Assembly: GCA_002453155.1 (NCBI GenBank)
Contig: DKGG01000028.1
Span: 1 to 23,054, forward strand
Source: Bdellovibrionaceae bacterium UBA6776
Lineage (GTDB): Bacteria > Bdellovibrionota > Bdellovibrionia > Bdellovibrionales > UBA1609
Length of the DNA: 23,054 nucleotides
Direction: 5' to 3'
Both the position numbers and the translations under genes were made by a program. The notes under the pieces were generated by a model. It was given only the letters and a program-made list of their open reading frames with translations, was not told where the DNA came from and did no database searches. This document shows positions 7,303 through 14,640 of the stretch, in pieces; the stretch's first letter is position 1, and the number at the start of each line of letters is the position of its first letter.

Positions 7303-7827
7303 ATGAGTGAGGAAAGAGAGCGCATTGTAATTTTCGTCCGCCATGCCCATAGGAACACCGAAAATCGAGCTTTGGACAATGGGCTTTCAAAAAAAGGGGA
7401 GCAGCAAGTTCAGATGCTGACCGAATATTTTTTAAGGCGCTTTAAAAAAAAGCACTTGAAGGCAGCTCACTTTGTCACCAGCCCCAAGAAAAGATGTATC
7501 GAAACCCTGACACCCGTGGTTCAAGCTTTGGAAGTGGATCTCCAAGTCAGTGCCCTTCTGGGGGAAGAGGATTTTCAGGGAGAGGGCCTTCTGAAAGATC
7601 GAATTCAAAAGTTTCTTGAGGAAGTTCAAGCCTCAAAAGACGATTGGGTGATCTGCAGCCATGGAGATTGGATTCCTGAAGCCATTCATCACATGTGGGG
7701 GATGCCAGTGCCCCTTCGAAAAGCAGGGGTCGTGGTGTTTCAGCAATCGGCGGTCTCCAAAGCTTACGAATTGGTGGAACTGGTCAGTCTTTGGAAAGGT
7801 TTTTCTCGAATTCTTAAGGGAACCTAA
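7303..7827 (+). CDS. SixA-like histidine phosphatase
   Basis: Histidine-phosphatase superfamily protein of 174 residues. The catalytic motif is FVRHAHR (R13, H14 as the phospho-acceptor), followed by LSKKGEQQ, TSPKKRCIET and the second catalytic His in ICSHGDW. The small size and absence of the extra phosphoglycerate-mutase cap place it near SixA, the phosphohistidine phosphatase that acts on HPt domains or PTS proteins in E. coli. It lies 94 bp upstream of phoU on the same strand, so a role in resetting phosphorelay signalling is attractive but inferred. The substrate could equally be a small metabolite. No clear ribosome binding site is visible. Confidence 0.8.
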   Translation: MSEERERIVIFVRHAHRNTENRALDNGLSKKGEQQVQMLTEYFLRRFKKKHLKAAHFVTSPKKRCIETLTPVVQALEVDLQVSALLGEEDFQGEGLLKDRIQKFLEEVQASKDDWVICSHGDWIPEAIHHMWGMPVPLRKAGVVVFQQSAVSKAYELVELVSLWKGFSRILKGT

Positions 7828-7921
7828 CAAAATACTAACGGGCTTTTTTGGTTTTTTTGTGTTTTCACTTGATCCTGCCATCTCAGAGAATACGCTATAG
7901 GTTTAATGGGGGAGTTCCAGG

Positions 7922-8605
7922 ATGGTAAGACACATAGATTCAGAAATTCAGATGATCAAGGAAACGGTCTTGAAAATGGGTGGCTGCGTGGAAAAAGCTC
8001 TTGAGGGAGCTCGCCAAGCCCTTCTTTCTGAAGACCCCCGTTTGTTGAAGACCGTTCAAGAGCAGGAAGATCAAATCAATGTGTTGGAGATGAAAGTGGA
8101 CGAGTTGTGCATGCAGCTTTTGGCCAAACAATCTCCGGTGGCGAAGGATTTGCGCTTTGTGATTGCTGTGACCAAAATCAACACAGATTTGGAACGCATG
8201 GGAGATCAAACATTAAACACGGTTCGTTATGGCTTGGAGTTTTTTACTTCAGAAACCAAAGAGCGTGTTCCTGCAGACTTGAAGAAAATGTTTGATGAAG
8301 TGATTGAGATGGTTCGCATGGGATTGGATGCTTTTTCCCGAGTGGACGTGGAGAGCTGCAAAAAAGTCCTTCATAAAGATGACGAAGTGGATGCTTTGAA
8401 GAACAAACTTGTGCAAATGGCACAGGATAAGATGGAGTCCAAAGCTTGGACTATTGATTCAGGAATTCGATTTATTATGATTGCGAAAAATTTAGAAAGA
8501 CTGGCGGATCATGTGACAAATGTCGCGGAAGATGTCATCTTTCTGGCAACCGGAAAAGACATTCGACATGGCCAAGGAGCTGGGTCGGAGTCGCTCAAAG
8601 CCTAA
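7922..8605 (+). CDS. phoU: Phosphate signalling protein PhoU
   Basis: Cytosolic all-helical regulator of 227 residues, built from two PhoU repeats of three helices. It links phosphate transporter status to the PhoR kinase and damps phosphate uptake. Each repeat has a metal-binding signature: KINTDLERMGDQ in the first and KNLERLADHVTN in the second. The first helix (HIDSEIQMIKETVLKMGG) is typical. A strong GGGGGAG precedes the start. The stop codon is embedded in the phoB ribosome binding site 12 bp before phoB, so the pair is probably co-transcribed and co-translated. A weak promoter candidate (TTGATC at 7869, TACGCT at 7891) lies upstream, and no clear Pho box is visible. No pst genes adjoin. 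Confidence 0.95.
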   Translation: MVRHIDSEIQMIKETVLKMGGCVEKALEGARQALLSEDPRLLKTVQEQEDQINVLEMKVDELCMQLLAKQSPVAKDLRFVIAVTKINTDLERMGDQTLNTVRYGLEFFTSETKERVPADLKKMFDEVIEMVRMGLDAFSRVDVESCKKVLHKDDEVDALKNKLVQMAQDKMESKAWTIDSGIRFIMIAKNLERLADHVTNVAEDVIFLATGKDIRHGQGAGSESLKA

Positions 8606-8617
8606 GGAGGATTTTTT

Positions 8618-9340
8618 ATGTCTTCAACCCCTAAGAGAGTTCTTGTTGTTGAAGATGAAACTGAGATCCGTGAGTTGATTGCGCTTCACCTCCGTCGTGA
8701 AGGTTATCTGGTGGATGATCTAGGCACCGGAGATCTGGCAAGAACTCAACTTTCCAAACAGCCCTACGACATGGTGATTGTGGACTGGATGCTTCCCGGA
8801 CTTTCCGGTCTTGAATTGACTCGATGGATCCGAACAGAATTGAAGCAGCTTCAACTTCCTATTCTTTTTGTGACGGCAAAAACCGATCCAGAGCATGTGG
8901 CCGCAGGTCTTGATGCTGGAGCGGATGATTACCTTGCAAAGCCTTTTGACACCTTGGTGTTGATGGCCCGAGTGAATGCTTTGATGAGAAGAAAATCCTG
9001 GATGGACAGTTTTAATGTGGAATCGGAGCAAAGCCCTCACGCGCACATCCTCATTGGTGAGTTGAAATTGGACCGCGATGCCTACGAAGTTTATCTTCGG
9101 GATGAAAAGCTGGATTTGACCAAATCTGAGTTTAAACTCCTGGAAGCTTTGATGATGAGTCAGGGAAAAGTTTTAACGCGAAAGACTTTGATTGAGTTGA
9201 TTCAAGGAGATGGTGTCAATGTGGTGGGACGAACCGTGGACACTCACGTTTTTGGACTTCGAAAGAAATTGAAAGATCACTCGGAGCTGATTGAAACCAT
9301 TCGGGGAGTGGGTTACCGGGTGAAGCTTTTGAACGGATGA
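8618..9340 (+). CDS. phoB: Phosphate regulon response regulator PhoB (OmpR family)
   Basis: Two-domain transcription factor of 240 residues. The receiver domain (about 6-120) has the acidic pocket VEDE, phospho-acceptor D56 in IVDWMLPG, and the conserved Lys in LAKPF. The C-terminal winged helix (about 145-237) has the LTKSEFKLLEAL helix, the recognition-helix segment RTVDTHVFGLRKKL and the RGVGYRV wing. The AAGGAGG ribosome binding site overlaps the phoU stop. Its last codon overlaps the phoR start by 4 bp (ATGA), which makes phoR its cognate kinase. The PhoB identity rests on this gene order more than on sequence alone. Confidence 0.92.
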   Translation: MSSTPKRVLVVEDETEIRELIALHLRREGYLVDDLGTGDLARTQLSKQPYDMVIVDWMLPGLSGLELTRWIRTELKQLQLPILFVTAKTDPEHVAAGLDAGADDYLAKPFDTLVLMARVNALMRRKSWMDSFNVESEQSPHAHILIGELKLDRDAYEVYLRDEKLDLTKSEFKLLEALMMSQGKVLTRKTLIELIQGDGVNVVGRTVDTHVFGLRKKLKDHSELIETIRGVGYRVKLLNG

Positions 9341-10764
9341 AAAACCAGAGATTTTTTCCCAAGCGCCTTTTCTTGTGGTCGCTTTTTCGACAGGCCACTT
9401 CGTTAACCTTTACATTTTTAGTTGTTGGATTTTTGTCTTGGTTTGCACTGGATCGCATCGCCATGTCTCCCTTTGCCTTTTTCTTAGTGGCATTGGGAAT
9501 TGGATTGGCCACAGCCCTGGTCGCACAACTTCTTCATTTGCGAAGGCTCTTGATTCCATTGGGCCGATTGATCGAAAAGACCCGGAGTTTGCGGCAGTTT
9601 CCATTTGACCTGGAATCTGCAGAAATGGATTTTGGAGAAGACGACCCGGGGGAGTGGTTTGAGTTGGATCGGGCGCTCAATCAGTTGGGGCAAACTCTTC
9701 GTGTGAAGACCATTCAGCTTTCCAGAGAAAAAACCCAAGCGCGCGCCATTATGGCTTCGGTTTCAGAAGCGGTTTTGGCGATTTCAAAAGATCGGGACGT
9801 TTTATTTTACAATCCCCAGATGGCAATGCTGTTGAATATCAAGGAAGGTCTTAAAGACGAACCCGTGTCCTCCATTTTGCGGCAACCGGACGTACTTCGA
9901 ACCTATGAAAAATCTTTGGAAATTGGAAAGGCTCTTCGAGAAGAAGTCACTTTGAATGATCCCCGCACCGGTGGGCAACGCCATTTTCTACTGTCCGTTT
10001 CCCCTTTAGAAAAAAAGCACAACCAGGAAATTTATGGTGCCGTAGGAATGTTTTATGACATTACAGAGCTGAAGGCGGCAGAGCGGGTTCGCATTGAATT
10101 TGTGGGCAATGTTTCCCACGAACTTCGAACGCCACTGACGTCCATTTCGGGCTATTTGCAAACGGTGATTCAAGACATCAATCAGAAAAAATATGATGAT
10201 GTAAATAAATTTCTGTCGATTGTTCAGAACAATGTGAATCGCTTGAAAAGTCTGGTGAATGATCTTTTGGATCTTTCCAATTTGGAATCGGGCAGGGACA
10301 TTCATCCCGATTGGATTTCCACTCAAGAGGTGACGGAGCTTGTGATTCGTCAGGTTCCGTCGAAGGAGCATTGGGTGGCGACTTCTTTTGAGTCTAAGGA
10401 AGTCTATGCAGATTTTGACCGTGTTTCACAGGTGCTTCGGAATTTGTTTGAGAATGCGATTCGCTATGTGCCTAAGGGAAAGCACATTTGGATTTCATGG
10501 AAATCCCATGGTGAAGGAGAAGTTTGTTTGCATGTGAAAGATGATGGCCCTGGGATTGAGGAGAAACATCAAAGCCGTCTGTTTGAAAGATTTTATCGAG
10601 TCGATAAGAGTCGTGCACGTATGGATGGTGGAACAGGGATTGGACTTTCACTGGTAAAGCACATTGTTCAGCGCCACGGGGGGCGGATTGAATTGATCAG
10701 CAAGGAAGGGCAAGGCTCCGAATTTATTTGCCACTTTCCAAATCCAAAAGCTTCGAAATCGTAA
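9337..10764 (+). CDS. phoR: Phosphate regulon sensor histidine kinase PhoR
   Basis: Inner-membrane kinase of 475 residues. Two close transmembrane helices (about 17-38 and 45-66) leave almost no periplasmic loop, so like E. coli PhoR it probably senses from the cytosol through PhoU and the transporter rather than an external ligand. A short linker and a PAS domain (about 135-243) follow. The HisKA domain has the phospho-acceptor H261 in NVSHELRTP. The ATPase domain has N373 in the N box, DDGPG (402-406) and GGTGIGLSL (431-439). All catalytic residues look intact. It overlaps phoB by 4 bp. Downstream only a short CTTGC/GCAAG hairpin (10784-10799) without a T-run is seen, so transcription may run into the convergent transposase-like gene. 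Confidence 0.93.
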   Translation: MKNQRFFPKRLFLWSLFRQATSLTFTFLVVGFLSWFALDRIAMSPFAFFLVALGIGLATALVAQLLHLRRLLIPLGRLIEKTRSLRQFPFDLESAEMDFGEDDPGEWFELDRALNQLGQTLRVKTIQLSREKTQARAIMASVSEAVLAISKDRDVLFYNPQMAMLLNIKEGLKDEPVSSILRQPDVLRTYEKSLEIGKALREEVTLNDPRTGGQRHFLLSVSPLEKKHNQEIYGAVGMFYDITELKAAERVRIEFVGNVSHELRTPLTSISGYLQTVIQDINQKKYDDVNKFLSIVQNNVNRLKSLVNDLLDLSNLESGRDIHPDWISTQEVTELVIRQVPSKEHWVATSFESKEVYADFDRVSQVLRNLFENAIRYVPKGKHIWISWKSHGEGEVCLHVKDDGPGIEEKHQSRLFERFYRVDKSRARMDGGTGIGLSLVKHIVQRHGGRIELISKEGQGSEFICHFPNPKASKS

Positions 10765-10980
10765 AATGAGAATGGATGTAGGTCTTGCTGTTTCGCAAGG
10801 ACTCTCTTCAAGAAATTTTTTAATGAAACCACTGCTCTTTTGCCTCATGTGGACGCGTTCTCCATTGAAGTAGAGGGTTTCGTAGCGCGAGGTCAGATCC
10901 TGGAAGTTCTCCGTGACTTCAGCCGCGGTCAGCAGATCAAGGGGAGGTTGCCAAAAGATTCCGAATTCTTCGGGTTTAAT
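10648..10980 (-). other. -1-frame continuation of the HUH protein beyond an A10 tract
   Basis: If one extra A is read in the ten-A run (10989-10980, minus strand), the upstream frame continues open for 110 codons to 10648. Its first 72 codons lie in what is otherwise a gap and look protein-like: PEEFGIFWQPP, then a mixed charged and aromatic stretch, then SSGFIKKFLEES. The remaining 38 codons are antisense to the phoR end and look less convincing. The continuation has no Met before 10848, so it is not an independent gene. Possible causes are a disabled gene, a homopolymer sequencing error, or slippage. Confidence 0.45.
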
Positions 10981-11435
10981 TTTTTTTTTCGTTGATGGAT
11001 GTGTCCAAGCAAAAGTCGCGCCTGTGACTTTGGTAGACCGAGCCCTTCCATCCGATTGATGGTGATGTAATCTTCCAAATTCAAAAAGGCTTTGCGTCCT
11101 TGGACCACACGGGAGAATGGCCGGTAGTCCCAGAATTTTCCCTCAAAGGGTGATTCTTCCCACCTAGGATGTCCCGCGATGGCCATTCGAATCGCGGAGG
11201 TTATAGCTCGAACAAACGAAATGTAAGCTCGTCGACGGCTAACCTTGATGTGAAAATGAAGGTGGTTTCCCACATTCGCCACAGAGTGAACTTGAACTTT
11301 AAATCTCTTCAAAAATTTATAGAGGATGTCCGAAATGGCGCGCCCATGTTTCCGACCTTTACGGGTCTTTAATAGCTCTCCTCCATAGGAAAGGCTGGAA
11401 GGATTTAAAAGTGGAATTTGCGAAGTGCGCGCCAT
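10929..11435 (-). CDS. IS200-like / RAYT-type HUH transposase homologue, probably broken
   Basis: As read, 168 residues from the ATG at 11435 (a TTG at 11519 would add 28 unlikely residues). The HUH signature is H58-L-H60 in NVGNHLHFHIK, and a candidate catalytic tyrosine is Y123 in LEDYITINRMEG, about 63 residues later. This is the layout of Y1 single-strand transposases and the REP-associated (RAYT) branch. Basic patches (LKTRKGRKHGR, VSRRR) would suit DNA binding. The fold normally has a first beta-strand and helix before the HUH strand; only about 25 residues separate the RKHGR patch from it, so a segment may be missing. The zero-frame end after the A10 tract (LNPKNSES to LPLIC) is short, whereas the -1 frame stays open for 110 codons. 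No inverted-repeat ends or target duplications were found. Confidence 0.65.
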   Translation of the reverse strand: MARTSQIPLLNPSSLSYGGELLKTRKGRKHGRAISDILYKFLKRFKVQVHSVANVGNHLHFHIKVSRRRAYISFVRAITSAIRMAIAGHPRWEESPFEGKFWDYRPFSRVVQGRKAFLNLEDYITINRMEGLGLPKSQARLLLGHIHQRKKKLNPKNSESFGNLPLIC

Positions 11436-11853
11436 GTGAACGAAGGTATATTCGGAACGAAGGTCAACGGAATCCGCTAGAGAAATCGATTCGACAGAGT
11501 TTTTTTGGATCTCATCCAAGGAATCAGAGTTCAGAAAACGAACTCTATATTTGGGAATAATCCATTTTTATCTTCAATGTCCGTGATGTCCTTAATGGAT
11601 TCCCTCTTTCGCAAGTATTGCTTGGCACCTAGGAGCTGCTGCTCACCATCCACCGCCCTCGCTCCAGATTTTAAGCCCATCGATGCGGTGGTTCCAAGCT
11701 CTTCGTCAGTTTCCAAAAACGTCGTTCTCCAACACGTCATCACGGAAAAATTTATCATGCACGAGGAGGAGTTTCACGGTCTGAGATCAGGTCCATAAAG
11801 TTCCCATCCTTCAGATTGCATTTGGACAATTTCAGTATACTTTGGGATCCATT
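11436..11853. other. Gap between the HUH gene and the helicase, possible gene remnant
   Basis: About 420 bp without a confident gene. On the minus strand a 75-codon open frame (11531-11758) has a protein-like C-terminal half (LGAKQYLRKRESIKDITDIE) reminiscent of the helical end of some nucleotidyltransferase-like proteins. An adjacent frame just upstream reads KLLLVHDKFFRDDVLEND before a stop. This could be a decayed gene, but the resemblance is weak. The helicase promoter must also lie here or further upstream; TATACT near 11836-11841 is a poor -10 candidate. Confidence 0.35.
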
Positions 11854-13110
11854 ATGAAATTTGAAAAGTTCCCCCTTTCCTCCCAAATCATCGAAAATCT
11901 TGAACAGATCGGATATTTCCGAACCACTTACATTCAGTTCAAGACCATTCCCGCCATTTTGAACGGCGAGGATGTCTTGGCCATCGCCCAGACCGGAACG
12001 GGAAAGACCGCGGCTTTTGCAATTCCCATTGTAAATAAAATTCACGAGAGCAAGACCAATAAGGCCGCTCGTGCTCCGGGCTGTTTGGTGATGGTGCCCA
12101 CGCGGGAATTGGCTCAGCAAATTGGAAAGGTGTTTTCTCAGATTTCAAAACACACCTTTGCAAAGAGTTTTGCAATCTACGGTGGCGTTGGCCAAGAAGA
12201 ACAAATCAACCAACTTCAAGCTGGAGTGGACGTCTTGATTGCCACGCCGGGACGGATGTTTGACCTCCTCTCCCAAGGACACTTGGAGACCAAGTATGTG
12301 AGGACTCTCGTGCTGGATGAGGCGGATCACATGTTGGATCTGGGATTTATTGAAGACATCAAAAGAGTGAAGAGGGTGTTGGCCCGTCATCAGACCTTGT
12401 TTTTCTCAGCAACAATCAATCCCACAATTAAGAAATTGGCCTATTCTCAAATTCGATCGAATGCCTTAAGGATTCAAGTTTCTCCAGAGAATCTTGTTTC
12501 AAAAAACATCTCACATTCTATCATCAAAGTACCCATGGATGACAAAAGGCACCTCCTTGTGAATTTTTTAAACTCAAATCCAGAGTCTAAGGTCATGGTG
12601 TTTGTAAGAACCCAGGTGAGAGCAGATCGGGTTTTGGCTCATTTAAGTAAAAATTCGATAGAAGCCGTAAATCTTCATGGAGGAATGGCTCAGGAAGATC
12701 GAGAGAAAAGTTTAGCTACATTTAGAAACCATTCTCATGGAGTTTTAATCGCTACCGATGTGAGTGCTCGAGGGATTGATCTTCCGGGAGTGACTCATGT
12801 GATCAACTATGATTTGCCAGATGATCCTGAAAATTACGTTCATCGAGTTGGACGAACGGGAAGGGGGTTTGCAAAAGGAGATGCGCTCTCGTTTTGCAGT
12901 CCGGAAGAGAGGGAGAAACTGGAGCAGATTCAAGAGTTTCTTCAAACGGAAATTGATCAGATTCAAATTGATGACACTTTTCTCAAAGAGATTCCGCCGT
13001 CAAAAGATTTGCAAAACATGAGTGTTGCAGAAATGTTGGCTATGGAAGAAGCTTATTTTGGAATTGAAGATAAAAAGAGCAAGAAGAGGAAAAAAAGGAA
13101 CAAGTCATGA
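11854..13110 (+). CDS. DEAD-box ATP-dependent RNA helicase (RhlE-like)
   Basis: Cytosolic RNA-unwinding ATPase of 418 residues. Motifs in order: Q28 of the Q motif, AQTGTGKT (Walker A, 45-52), PTRELAQQ (82-89), GG, TPGR (131-134), DEAD (155-158), SAT (185-187), then ARGIDLPGV and HRVGRTGR in the second RecA domain. The protein ends soon after the core in a lysine- and arginine-rich tail, as in RhlE-type helicases, and has no DbpA-type RNA-binding domain. Likely roles are ribosome assembly or mRNA decay; which one cannot be told from sequence. I took the ATG at 11854; a TTG at 11842 would add four residues. Its stop overlaps the start of the 69-residue downstream gene by 4 bp. Confidence 0.92.
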   Translation: MKFEKFPLSSQIIENLEQIGYFRTTYIQFKTIPAILNGEDVLAIAQTGTGKTAAFAIPIVNKIHESKTNKAARAPGCLVMVPTRELAQQIGKVFSQISKHTFAKSFAIYGGVGQEEQINQLQAGVDVLIATPGRMFDLLSQGHLETKYVRTLVLDEADHMLDLGFIEDIKRVKRVLARHQTLFFSATINPTIKKLAYSQIRSNALRIQVSPENLVSKNISHSIIKVPMDDKRHLLVNFLNSNPESKVMVFVRTQVRADRVLAHLSKNSIEAVNLHGGMAQEDREKSLATFRNHSHGVLIATDVSARGIDLPGVTHVINYDLPDDPENYVHRVGRTGRGFAKGDALSFCSPEEREKLEQIQEFLQTEIDQIQIDDTFLKEIPPSKDLQNMSVAEMLAMEEAYFGIEDKKSKKRKKRNKS

Positions 13111-13316
13111 AAGTTCGTGCCGATTTTCCATTTCACATTCAGTTTGAATTTGAAGATCCCGGAAGCAATTCTCGAGAGTTGCGAACGATGGCATTGCAGC
13201 GTTACCTTCTTGAGAGCGGAATGGAAATTTCTGGTTCCATCGATTCTTACGTGGTCGTCAGTTTCCATGGCGAGGACAACGGTGAATTTTGGGTCGTCCA
13301 ACAAGAGGACCGTTAA
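13107..13316 (+). CDS. Small conserved-looking unknown coupled to the helicase
   Basis: Sixty-nine residues, not recognised. It begins at an ATGA overlap with the helicase stop, so it is probably translated by reinitiation after the helicase. The sequence suggests a small alpha/beta fold: strand FHIQFEFED, helix SRELRTMALQRYLLESG, then strands around SYVVVSFH and EFWVVQQ. There is no signal peptide, membrane segment or cysteine. Possible jobs include a helicase accessory protein, but nothing in the sequence shows this. A convergent gene ends 27 bp downstream with no terminator seen between them. Confidence 0.7.
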   Translation: MKVRADFPFHIQFEFEDPGSNSRELRTMALQRYLLESGMEISGSIDSYVVVSFHGEDNGEFWVVQQEDR

Positions 13317-13343
13317 TCAAGGTTGAGCTGTCTAAAAAAACAA

Positions 13344-13574
13344 CTAAGATTTCGGCTTCAATTTTTTCGCGAGTAGCTTTCGAAGTTCCGGTTGGCAAGA
13401 ACCTCCGCAAGGACCGCAACCTGCTTGAGTGCGGTCAAAAAGATCGCCAAGGCTTGAGGCGCCATTGTCAATGGCCTCTTCCACCACGCGAAGGGGAATC
13501 TTGTTGCAATAGCAAATCAGCTTTTCTTTTTTAGACTTTTTGGATTTATTTCTGGCTCGGTTTTTTGACGTCAT
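13344..13574 (-). CDS. BFD-like [2Fe-2S]-binding protein
   Basis: Seventy-six residues from the ATG at 13574. A lysine-rich N-terminal tail (about 20 residues) precedes a BFD-type domain: CYC (C21, C23), then helices VVEEAIDNGASSLGDLF, then CGPCGGSC with C53 and C56 as the remaining cluster ligands. C60 is an additional cysteine. Bacterioferritin-associated ferredoxin uses this fold to reduce and release stored iron. Other members are domains of nitrite reductases and oxidases, so a role in iron release is only a suggestion. The start overlaps the end of the preceding DHH gene by 29 bp, implying co-expression. The basic N-terminal extension is unusual and could bind nucleic acid or a partner. 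Confidence 0.82.
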   Translation of the reverse strand: MTSKNRARNKSKKSKKEKLICYCNKIPLRVVEEAIDNGASSLGDLFDRTQAGCGPCGGSCQPELRKLLAKKLKPKS

Positions 13575-14592
13575 CAATTTCATCCAATCGTGCAAGCAAA
13601 TGCTTCACAACTTTGGATTTTATCTCTTCATAGGGCCCCTCGATAGGAGCTCCTGCCGCAAAGAGGTGTCCGCCACCGCCAAATTTCTCCGCGACTCCAA
13701 GTATTTCCATAGAGCCCTTGCTTCGCAAACTCATTTTAAACAAATTGGGTCCGTCTTCCCTTAAGAGCGCTGCGGCCTGAAGGCTTTGGATGTTCATCAA
13801 CATATCGATCACATCTCGAGAGTCATCCATGTCCAGATTGTGATCCACCAGGTCCTGAGAACTCAATCTAAGGATGGCAATTTGCTTTTCTCCGAAGTAC
13901 TCAATCTCACCAAGAACTTTGGCAAGGAAAGCGACCTTTTCAACGGTGTGTGTGGCAAACAGATGACGATGAATTTCTTGTGCGTTGGTGATGTATTGCA
14001 AAACATCCGCTGCAATCAAATGGGAATTTACAGAGTTCTTCACAAACTTAAACAGCTGGGTGTCAAAGGCCACACTGGTGTAAAGACTTTCTGAAATTCT
14101 TTGGTCCAAGCGAATTCCCAAAGCCTTAATGATAAAGTAAGCGATTTCTCCCGTGCTGGCCGCGCGAGTTTCAATGTAACTTCCCAAGGTGGGCTCAGGC
14201 CCATGGTTTAAGACCGGATGGTGATCAATAAATAAAATTTGGCCACATTTTTTTTGAAGTTCTGCGTACAAAGGTTCCACCAAGCGGTGGTCATTGGTGT
14301 CGAAGATCAATGCCAAATCGGTTTTTTCAAGAGGGCGGTGAGGGCCTTCGAAAACCTCCAAATGTTTTGCCGGTTCCAGGTAGGAATACTTTTTGGGAAC
14401 TTCGTCCACAGTGAGGCATCGAACTTTTTTGCCTGACTTTTTCAGAGCATGGTAAAGCGCCAAAATTGCACCAAGACCATCTCCATCACACTGTTTGTGA
14501 GTGGATAGAATCAAACTTTCCGCTTTTGAAATTTGCTGAATGATAGAATCCACGTTGAGCGGAGTGAGAGAAATTGAATACATATAAATCAT
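13546..14592 (-). CDS. nrnA: DHH-family phosphoesterase (NrnA-like nanoRNase/pAp phosphatase)
   Basis: Manganese-dependent DHH/DHHA1 enzyme of 348 residues, expected to degrade 2-5 nt RNA fragments and to hydrolyse pAp to AMP. Motifs are THKQCDGDGLGA (31-42, metal ligands H32, D36, D38), FDTND (97-101), IDHHP (122-126), ASTGE and the DHHA1 GGGGH loop near the C-terminus. The first motif has GA where many relatives have GS; the metal ligands are kept. The start could be the ATG at 14592 or one three codons later, and neither has a strong ribosome binding site. It lies 48 bp downstream of mgtE on the same strand and overlaps the BFD-like gene. In genomes without Orn this enzyme can be the main oligoribonuclease; whether Orn exists here is unknown. 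Confidence 0.87.
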   Translation of the reverse strand: MIYMYSISLTPLNVDSIIQQISKAESLILSTHKQCDGDGLGAILALYHALKKSGKKVRCLTVDEVPKKYSYLEPAKHLEVFEGPHRPLEKTDLALIFDTNDHRLVEPLYAELQKKCGQILFIDHHPVLNHGPEPTLGSYIETRAASTGEIAYFIIKALGIRLDQRISESLYTSVAFDTQLFKFVKNSVNSHLIAADVLQYITNAQEIHRHLFATHTVEKVAFLAKVLGEIEYFGEKQIAILRLSSQDLVDHNLDMDDSRDVIDMLMNIQSLQAAALLREDGPNLFKMSLRSKGSMEILGVAEKFGGGGHLFAAGAPIEGPYEEIKSKVVKHLLARLDEIDDVKKPSQK

Positions 14593-14640
14593 TATCGGTT
14601 GTTTTGGCTCAGATGGCCTCTGTCAAAAGTCTAGAAAAGT

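Noticed and set aside
10006..10371. 121-codon frame antisense to phoR
   Set aside because: It lies within the kinase core; Asn/His/Ile-rich shadow translation.
11505..11798. Plus-strand 97-codon frame before the helicase
   Set aside because: Ser-rich shadow of the possible minus-strand remnant, with no ribosome binding site or motif.
11755..12120. 121-codon frame antisense to the helicase start
   Set aside because: Shadow of the helicase N-terminus, with no start signal.
14593..14640. TTGACA/GATAAT promoter before nrnA
   Set aside because: The spacing is 24 bases, too long for a standard promoter.
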